Of a DNA stretch of 18,837 bases, positions 14,688-18,837 are shown piece by piece; positions within the stretch are counted from its first letter, which is position 1, and each line of letters starts with the position of its first letter. A model generated the notes under the pieces. The model was not told the origin of the DNA and searched no databases. It saw only the letters and a list, made by a program, of their open reading frames with translations. The DNA comes from DATEOR01 sp035273885 (GTDB lineage: Bacteria > Actinomycetota > Thermoleophilia > Gaiellales > Gaiellaceae), in contig DATEOR010000104.1 in NCBI GenBank assembly GCA_035273885.1, positions 1-18,837 on the forward strand, given 5' to 3'. The position numbers and the translations under genes are program-made.

Positions 14688-15601
14688 TCGTAGACCTCCC
14701 GGTACTTGCGGACGAGCCTGATCGAGACGGCGTTCAGGAGCAGCGTCATGACGAAGAGCGTGGCGCCGACCGCAAAGATCGTCTTGTACTCGGTCGAGCC
14801 CGTCGGGACGTCGCCCGCTCCGGTGGCGGCGATGAACGCCGACATGGTCTCGACCGCCTCGCGCGGGTCGAAGCTGAGGTTCGGCTGCTGGCCTGCGGCG
14901 AGCAGCACGATCATTGTCTCGCCGATCGCGCGCGAGATCCCGAGCACGAAGGCGGCGACGATTCCGGAGATCGCTGCGGGCACGACGATGCGCGTCGACA
15001 CCTGCAGCTTGCTCGACCCGAGCGCGTAGGCGCCGTAGCGCAGGTCACGCGGGACGGCCGACATCGCGTCCTCGGAGAGCGATGCGACTGTGGGGATGAT
15101 CATCACTCCCATCACGACGCCCGCGCTGAGAGCGTTGAAGACGCCGACCCCGAGCCCGAGGTCCTTCAGGTGCGGCGTCACCCAGGTCAGCGCGAAGTAG
15201 CCGTAGACCACCGTGGGGATGCCTGCGAGGAGCTCCAGCGCGGGCTTGAGGCTCGCTCGCACGCGCGGACGCGCGTACTCGCTGAGGAAGATGGCCGACC
15301 CCAGGCCGAGCGGGATCGCGATGAGCGACGCCCAGATCGTCACCGAGATCGTCCCGACGATGAGCGGGATGACCCCGAACGAGGCCTGCAGGAAGAGGGG
15401 AGCCCACTCCGTGCCGGTGATGTAGTCCCGGAAGCTGACGACCTGGAAGAACTCGAAGGCGGGGAGGAAGAGGGCGATCACGATGCCGATCGTGGTCGCC
15501 ACGGAGACGAGGGCGCACCCCGCGAGGAGACCCTTGATCAAGACCTCGCCCCAGCGCTTGCGCGCCGGGGCGAGGGAAAGCGGAACTGCTGGGCTCGACA
15601 C
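14684..15601 (-). CDS. pstC: Phosphate ABC transporter permease PstC
   Basis: A 305-residue permease with about six membrane segments. PstC marks are FLSEYARPRVRASLKPALEL after helix 3, GIPTVVYGYFAL, the EAA loop SAVPRDLRYGAYALGSSKL, and ISRAIGETMIVLLAAG. It pairs with PstA to form the phosphate pore fed by PstS. The GTG start at 15601 follows the pstS stop with no gap (TAG then GTG) and has no Shine-Dalgarno, so translation probably depends on ribosomes finishing pstS. Its end overlaps pstA by 4 nt. Confidence 0.95.
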   Translation of the reverse strand: MSSPAVPLSLAPARKRWGEVLIKGLLAGCALVSVATTIGIVIALFLPAFEFFQVVSFRDYITGTEWAPLFLQASFGVIPLIVGTISVTIWASLIAIPLGLGSAIFLSEYARPRVRASLKPALELLAGIPTVVYGYFALTWVTPHLKDLGLGVGVFNALSAGVVMGVMIIPTVASLSEDAMSAVPRDLRYGAYALGSSKLQVSTRIVVPAAISGIVAAFVLGISRAIGETMIVLLAAGQQPNLSFDPREAVETMSAFIAATGAGDVPTGSTEYKTIFAVGATLFVMTLLLNAVSIRLVRKYREVYE

Positions 15602-16585
15602 CTAGCCGGCGGCCGCCGCGAAGTCCGACTCGGCCTTCTGAGCCTGCTCGTCGGTCATGGGCACGAAGAGGGCCTTCTCGGCGATCTGCGCCTGGTTGTC
15701 GAGGATGTACCGCATGAACGCCGCCACTTCGGGCTTCTGCAGCGACGTGTTCTTGACGTAGACGAAAAGCGGGCGCGAGAGCGGCGTGTAGGAGCCGTCC
15801 TGCACGGTCTCGCTCGTCGGGGCGACACAACCGGAGCCGCCGTCGACTTCGACGTCGTTCAGCGTGTCCTGGTTCTGCTCGAAGTAGGAGAGGCCGAAGT
15901 AGCCGAGGCCGCCCTTGTCGCCGGAGACCGCCTGCACAATGACGTTGTCGTCCTCGGTCGCCTGATAATCCGTCCGGCTCGCGTCCTCCTCTCCGTTGAT
16001 CTCACTGGTGAAGAAGTCGAAGGTGCCGGAGTCGGTGCCCGGGCCCGCGAGGGTCAGCTTCTGGTCCGGGAAGCTCGGATCGACCTGGTTCCAGTTGTCG
16101 ACCTTGGAGTCCGGCCCCCAGATCTTCGCCAGCTGCTCGACGGTGAGGCAGGTGGCCCAGTCGTTCTCCTTGTTGGTGACGACCGCGATGCCGTCGTTCG
16201 CAACCTGGAACTCGGTGTACTCGATGCCGTTTTGCTCGCAGACCGGTACCTCCTCGTCCTCCTTGATCGGGCGTGAGGCGTCCGAGAGGTCGGTCTCGCC
16301 GGCGCAGAAGCGCTCGAAGCCGCCGCCGGTGCCCGAGATCCCGACCGTGACCTGCACCCCGGGGTTCTGTGCCTGAAAGTCTTCTGCCGCAGCGGTCACG
16401 AACGGGCCGACCGTGCTCGAGCCGTCGGCCTCGATCCGGCCCGAGAGGCTCGAGCCTGCGTTCGAGATCGCGGCGCTCGTCCCGTCCGACGAGGAGTCGC
16501 TACGGCCGCAGGCCGCAGTCGCGCTCGCCAGGAGCCCGGCCGCAAGAACGAGCAGGAGGACCCTGCTCTTTGGGCGAATACCCAC
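15602..16585 (-). CDS. pstS: Phosphate-binding lipoprotein PstS
   Basis: The periplasm/cell-surface receptor of the importer, 327 residues from the chosen start. A basic and hydrophobic signal (residues 1-25) ends at Cys26 (SATAAC), a weak but acceptable lipobox. Phosphate-binding loops are seen at DGSSTVGP (54-61), ISGTGGGFERFCAGETDLSD and GPGTDSGTFDFF, as in PstS of other bacteria. Four further Cys in the mature part may form disulphides. The start is GTG 16585, which has AAAGGAG 4 nt upstream and gives a standard signal peptide. An in-frame ATG at 16609 would add eight residues with poorer initiation signals. First gene of pstSCAB-phoU, behind a PHO box. Confidence 0.95.
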   Translation of the reverse strand: MGIRPKSRVLLLVLAAGLLASATAACGRSDSSSDGTSAAISNAGSSLSGRIEADGSSTVGPFVTAAAEDFQAQNPGVQVTVGISGTGGGFERFCAGETDLSDASRPIKEDEEVPVCEQNGIEYTEFQVANDGIAVVTNKENDWATCLTVEQLAKIWGPDSKVDNWNQVDPSFPDQKLTLAGPGTDSGTFDFFTSEINGEEDASRTDYQATEDDNVIVQAVSGDKGGLGYFGLSYFEQNQDTLNDVEVDGGSGCVAPTSETVQDGSYTPLSRPLFVYVKNTSLQKPEVAAFMRYILDNQAQIAEKALFVPMTDEQAQKAESDFAAAAG

Positions 16586-16613
16586 GGTTCTCCTTTCCTT
16601 TCGTGTCATTGCT

Positions 16614-16636
16614 CCGAGTGTCGGGCCGACGCTCGG
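16614..16636. repeat. 23-bp near-perfect palindrome before pstS
   Basis: The arms CCGAGTGTCGG and CCGACGCTCGG flank a single central G with one mismatch (T/C, a possible G-U pair in RNA). It lies between the PHO box and the pstS start, inside the probable 5' leader. It could be the operator of an unknown dimeric regulator, or an RNA hairpin that partly ends phoR transcription or shields the pstS message. No U-tract follows, so a classic terminator is unlikely. A CACGTG palindrome lies 2 nt to its right at 16639-16644. Confidence 0.5.
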
Positions 16637-16650
16637 GCACGTGGGCTGAA

Positions 16651-16683
16651 AGGCCGTGAAGAAGTGGTTACGGGCTGGTGAAC
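16651..16683 (-). promoter_or_regulatory. PHO box upstream of pstS (three 11-bp repeats)
   Basis: On the minus strand three head-to-tail 11-bp units read GTTCACCAGCC (16683-16673), CGTAACCACTT (16672-16662) and CTTCACGGCCT (16661-16651). The first seven bases fit the actinobacterial PhoP half-site GTTCACC. Direction is towards pstS. The box overlaps the last codons and stop of the kinase gene. Units 2-3 share ACCACTT-TTCAC with the box upstream of the regulator gene. No convincing -10 follows in this GC-rich stretch. Confidence 0.65.
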
Positions 16684-17612
16684 GAGATCCGGACCGTGAG
16701 CCCGGAACCCAGCTCGCTCTCGGCCTCGACGGTGCCGCCGGCCGAGTTGGCGATGTGCTTCACGATGGCGAGCCCGAGACCGGTGCCGCGCGAGGCGCGG
16801 GCGCGATCGGCCCGGTAGAAGCGCTCGAAGAGTCGCGGAAGGTCGTCCTCGGCGACACCGATCCCGTTGTCCGAGGCGGTCAGCGCGCCTGGAGCGAGCG
16901 AGAGCGTGAACGTCGACCCGGGTCCCGCGTAGCGGATCGCGTTCTCGGCGAGGTTTCCGGCGATGACGCGGATCATCCGCGGGCGAAGCGGGAGCTCGGC
17001 CTCGGAGTCGCCCTCGGCGCGAAGCGTCAGACCTGCCCGCGCTGCCGGTTCGCCGAGGCCCTCGACGACCTCTTCCAGGATCGGCAGGGCGGCCGTCGAG
17101 CCGAGCGCGACGAGCTCGCGCCCCGACTCCAGCTCTGAGAGGAAGAGGACGTCGTCGATCAGCTCGCCGATCTGTCGCACCTCCGCCTGCGCCTGCTCGA
17201 TCAACTCGTCCCGGTCCGAATCCGGAAGCGTCGCCGTCTCGAGCAGCGCAAGCAGCCGTGCGAGCGGTGTCCGGAGCTCGTGCGAGACCGAGGCGGTGAA
17301 CCCGGCCCGGAGCTCCTCGTATGCGGCGAGGTCGCCAGGATCGTGCACGTACACGAGCGTCTCCTGGGCTCCGCCGACGCTGTACGGGACGGAGAACGAG
17401 TCGCGCAGGACGGCTTCCGGCGGCGCCTCGCCCTCGACAAGCCCGGGGAAGAGCTCGCGCGCCCGGCGGCTCGCAGTGACGACCCGTCCCTCGGCGTCGA
17501 GCACGACCACCATCTCCCGGCTCTCCTCGACGAGGACGCGTCCGCGCTCGGCATCGGCGCTCGGCTCGGTCCGGCCCATCGGGGTCTCGCGGCCGAACAG
17601 TCTCTTCACCAC
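16668..17612 (-). CDS. phoR: PhoR-like sensor histidine kinase, soluble
   Basis: A 314-residue kinase without any membrane helix. Residues about 25-95 form a PAS-like domain (VVVLDAEGRVVTASRRAREL). The dimerisation domain has the phospho-acceptor His111 in SHELRTPL. The ATPase domain has the N box NLAENAIRYA, DNGIGV and RGTGLGLAIV. It lies in front of pstS and opposite an OmpR-type regulator, as phoR/senX3 do, so it should phosphorylate that protein when phosphate is scarce. With no transmembrane sensor it must receive its signal through PhoU and PstB via the PAS domain. GTG 17612 is used, but it lies within a PHO box; ATG 17579 (codon 12) would place the box wholly upstream and still keep every domain. 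Confidence 0.9.
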   Translation of the reverse strand: MVKRLFGRETPMGRTEPSADAERGRVLVEESREMVVVLDAEGRVVTASRRARELFPGLVEGEAPPEAVLRDSFSVPYSVGGAQETLVYVHDPGDLAAYEELRAGFTASVSHELRTPLARLLALLETATLPDSDRDELIEQAQAEVRQIGELIDDVLFLSELESGRELVALGSTAALPILEEVVEGLGEPAARAGLTLRAEGDSEAELPLRPRMIRVIAGNLAENAIRYAGPGSTFTLSLAPGALTASDNGIGVAEDDLPRLFERFYRADRARASRGTGLGLAIVKHIANSAGGTVEAESELGSGLTVRISFTSP

Positions 17613-17636
17613 TTGTTCACCACTCCTACACCTCCG
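17604..17636 (+). promoter_or_regulatory. PHO box upstream of the response regulator (three 11-bp repeats)
   Basis: Three consecutive 11-bp units read CTTCACCACTT (17604-17614), GTTCACCACTC (17615-17625) and CTACACCTCCG (17626-17636). The CACC core recurs every 11 bases, one helical turn, as in PhoP/PhoB sites, and unit 2 contains a perfect GTTCACC. It points towards the regulator gene. A CATCAT (-10-like, 17644-17649) lies 7 nt beyond, so the box covers the -35 position, the place for an activator. It also spans the first codons of the divergent kinase gene. Confidence 0.7.
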
Positions 17637-17659
17637 AACAGGGCATCATCTGGAAAGAC

Positions 17660-18358
17660 GTGCCGAAGGTTCTCATCATCGAGGACGACGACGTCATCGC
17701 GCGCGGGATGGCGAGCCACCTGAACGCCGCCGGGTTCGATCCGCTCTGGGTCAACAAGGGGGAGTCGGGGCTTGCACGCCTGCGCTACGAGAAGCCGGAC
17801 GTGTGCGTGCTCGACCTCATGCTGCCCGGCGTGGACGGCTGGCGTGTGATCGAGACCGCACGCGCCGAGGGTATCGGCACCCCGATCGTCGTCGTTAGCG
17901 CGCGCGGCACCGAGCACGACCGCGTGCACGCCCTCGAGATCGGCGCCGACGACTACCTCGTCAAGCCGTTCTCCATGAAGGAGCTCGTCGCCCGCGTGCG
18001 CGCGGCCGCGCGCCGGGGCGTCCGTGTCCAGGACGAGGACAGGGGCAACCCGATCGACGTCGCGGAGCTCCGGATCGACCCGCTGAACGTGCAGGCCTAC
18101 GTGAACGGGAAGAGCGCCGAGCTGACGCCGACCGAATTTCGCCTGCTCTACGCACTTGCCCTAGACCGCGGCCGCGTCGTCACGCGCGACGAGGTCCTGC
18201 AGAAAGTGTGGGGCCGCCGGCAGACCCATCGCGACCGCACCGTGGACGTCTTCGTGCGCAAGTTGCGGGACAAGATCGAAGCGCTCCAGCCGAAGCACAC
18301 GTTCATCCAGACGCGCTACGGCGTGGGCTACAAGCTCGAGGCCGTTCGCAAGTCGTAG
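17660..18358 (+). CDS. OmpR-family response regulator (PhoP/RegX3-like)
   Basis: A 232-residue two-domain regulator. In the receiver domain (1-120) the acidic pocket is IIEDDD, the phosphorylated residue is Asp52 in CVLDLMLPG, the switch Ser is in VVVSARG, and the conserved Lys is in YLVKPFS. After a short linker, the winged-helix DNA-binding domain (about 135-230) has TPTEFRLLYAL, the recognition helix near RTVDVFVRKLRDKIE, and the wing RYGVGYKLE. Together with the divergent PhoR-like kinase and the pst operon it is most likely the phosphate-starvation activator. GTG start at 17660, with no Shine-Dalgarno and probably a nearly leaderless message. A repeat-type PHO box lies 24 nt upstream, which suggests that it activates its own gene. 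Confidence 0.93.
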   Translation: MPKVLIIEDDDVIARGMASHLNAAGFDPLWVNKGESGLARLRYEKPDVCVLDLMLPGVDGWRVIETARAEGIGTPIVVVSARGTEHDRVHALEIGADDYLVKPFSMKELVARVRAAARRGVRVQDEDRGNPIDVAELRIDPLNVQAYVNGKSAELTPTEFRLLYALALDRGRVVTRDEVLQKVWGRRQTHRDRTVDVFVRKLRDKIEALQPKHTFIQTRYGVGYKLEAVRKS

Positions 18359-18364
18359 GGGGCC

Positions 18365-18393
18365 TCGACGCGCCGCGCGGAGGGCTTTAGGAT
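18365..18393 (+). promoter_or_regulatory. Candidate promoter of the CBS-domain gene
   Basis: TCGACG (18365-18370, 4 of 6 to TTGACA) and TAGGAT (18388-18393, 4 of 6 to TATAAT) are 17 nt apart, the ideal spacing. TAGGAT ends 9 nt before the ATG, so the message would have almost no leader. It begins just 7 nt after the stop of the regulator gene, so that gene and the CBS gene may be separately transcribed. Confidence 0.45.
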
Positions 18394-18402
18394 CGCCTCC
18401 TC

Positions 18403-18792
18403 ATGGCGGTCGTTTCCAACCACATGTCGAGCGACATCCTCACCGCCTCCGCGGAGGATCGTCTGGCCGACGCGGCCAAGCGGATGGTGGAGCGCGGCGT
18501 GGGGGCGGTGCTGATCCTCGCCGGCGAGCGGCTCGAGGGCATCCTCACCGAGCGGGATCTCATGAAGGCGGTTGCGGCCGGCTACAGCGAGGACGCCAAG
18601 GTCGGCGACTGGATGACCCGCCATCCCGAGACCATCGAAGCAGAGGACTCGACGGGCCATGCCGCCGCGCTGATGATTCACGGCGGGTTCCGCCACCTGC
18701 CGGTCCTGGACGAGGGCCGCGTTACGGGGATCGTCTCGATCCGCGACCTAATGAGGGTCGCGCTCGAGGATTCCTCCCCGAGAGGGGTCTAG
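18403..18792 (+). CDS. Tandem CBS-domain protein
   Basis: A 129-residue protein made of a CBS pair and little else. CBS1 runs from about residue 8 to 57 (ILTASAEDRLADAAKRMVER to GILTERDLMKAV) and CBS2 from about 66 to 120 (DWMTRHPETIEAEDSTGHAA to GIVSIRDLMRVAL). Each half has the G-I-(L/V)-(T/S)-x-R-D-L signature whose Asp commonly contacts the ribose of AMP, ATP or SAM. Stand-alone CBS pairs act as adenine-nucleotide sensors, usually for a partner that cannot be deduced here. ATG 18403 is used; Met8 is an alternative start. Bases 18793-18837 hold nothing I can identify. Confidence 0.9.
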   Translation: MAVVSNHMSSDILTASAEDRLADAAKRMVERGVGAVLILAGERLEGILTERDLMKAVAAGYSEDAKVGDWMTRHPETIEAEDSTGHAAALMIHGGFRHLPVLDEGRVTGIVSIRDLMRVALEDSSPRGV

Positions 18793-18837
18793 AGAGGGCT
18801 CGAAAAGAGTGTGGTTAGCCGTATTCCGGCCTAAGCC

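Noticed and set aside
14576..16276. Long plus-strand open frame opposite pstA-pstC-pstS
   Set aside because: Antisense shadow with repeated Arg/Asp/Val runs; the minus-strand genes carry the conserved domains.
1..18837. CRISPR arrays, insertion sequences, tRNA or rRNA genes, phage genes
   Set aside because: None seen. No long direct repeats, transposase motifs or RNA signatures were found, and gene packing is continuous.

Overview
The window is GC-rich, densely packed bacterial DNA that reads as actinobacterial chromosome. The evidence is frequent GTG/TTG starts, 1-4 nt gene overlaps, many genes without a Shine-Dalgarno but with a TAnnnT box 6-9 nt before the start (leaderless style), 11-bp GTTCACC-type PHO boxes, and a permease/tandem-RCK linkage like that of mycobacterial CeoBC. 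A deep-branching lineage such as Thermoleophilia is my guess and is not proven. No mobile element, CRISPR array, tRNA or rRNA was seen. The region looks like core metabolism and ion homeostasis.

Layout. (1) 1-315, minus strand: the first 23 codons of a LeuA-type 2-isopropylmalate synthase, cut by the window edge. It is preceded by a leader with a consensus -35 box, a 34-codon leucine/isoleucine-rich ORF whose stop lies in the loop of a perfect hairpin, and two more hairpins. This looks like a branched-chain amino acid attenuator. (2) 316-807, minus: a hypothetical protein with a CxxC pair. (3) 852-6282, plus: a tightly coupled six-gene operon. It holds two APC permeases with C-terminal universal-stress (Usp) domains, a 56-residue two-helix membrane protein wedged between them, two RCK/TrkA-type proteins (the first without an RCK-C domain), and a small membrane protein. 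I read it as a nucleotide-regulated, probably potassium-related, transport module. (4) 6279-8601, minus: a copper-efflux operon, copA then csoR, behind a near-consensus CsoR operator that overlaps the stop codon of the gene before it. (5) 8591-11162: a secreted purple-acid-phosphatase-like enzyme (minus) and, divergently, a DUF47/PhoU-like protein with a PiT phosphate transporter (plus). (6) 11237-12316, plus: a small acidic ORF and a homocysteine S-methyltransferase. (7) 12317-18358: a complete phosphate-starvation locus, pstS-pstC-pstA-pstB-phoU (minus) behind a membrane-free PhoR-like sensor kinase, with the OmpR-family response regulator divergent. (8) 18403-18792, plus: a tandem CBS-domain protein.

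How it works together. Most of the right half handles phosphate: PiT (low affinity) with its DUF47 partner, PstSCAB (high affinity), PhoU and a two-component system for control, and a phosphatase outside the membrane to release phosphate. Two three-unit arrays of 11-bp direct repeats share an ACCACTT-TTCAC core. One points at the regulator gene and one at pstS, so I infer that the regulator activates itself and the pst operon. The left half handles monovalent cations/amino acids and copper.

The most notable items are the leucine/isoleucine leader upstream of leuA, the two non-equivalent permease-Usp fusions with their small membrane partner and RCK pair, the paired PHO boxes, and the CsoR site placed over a stop codon.
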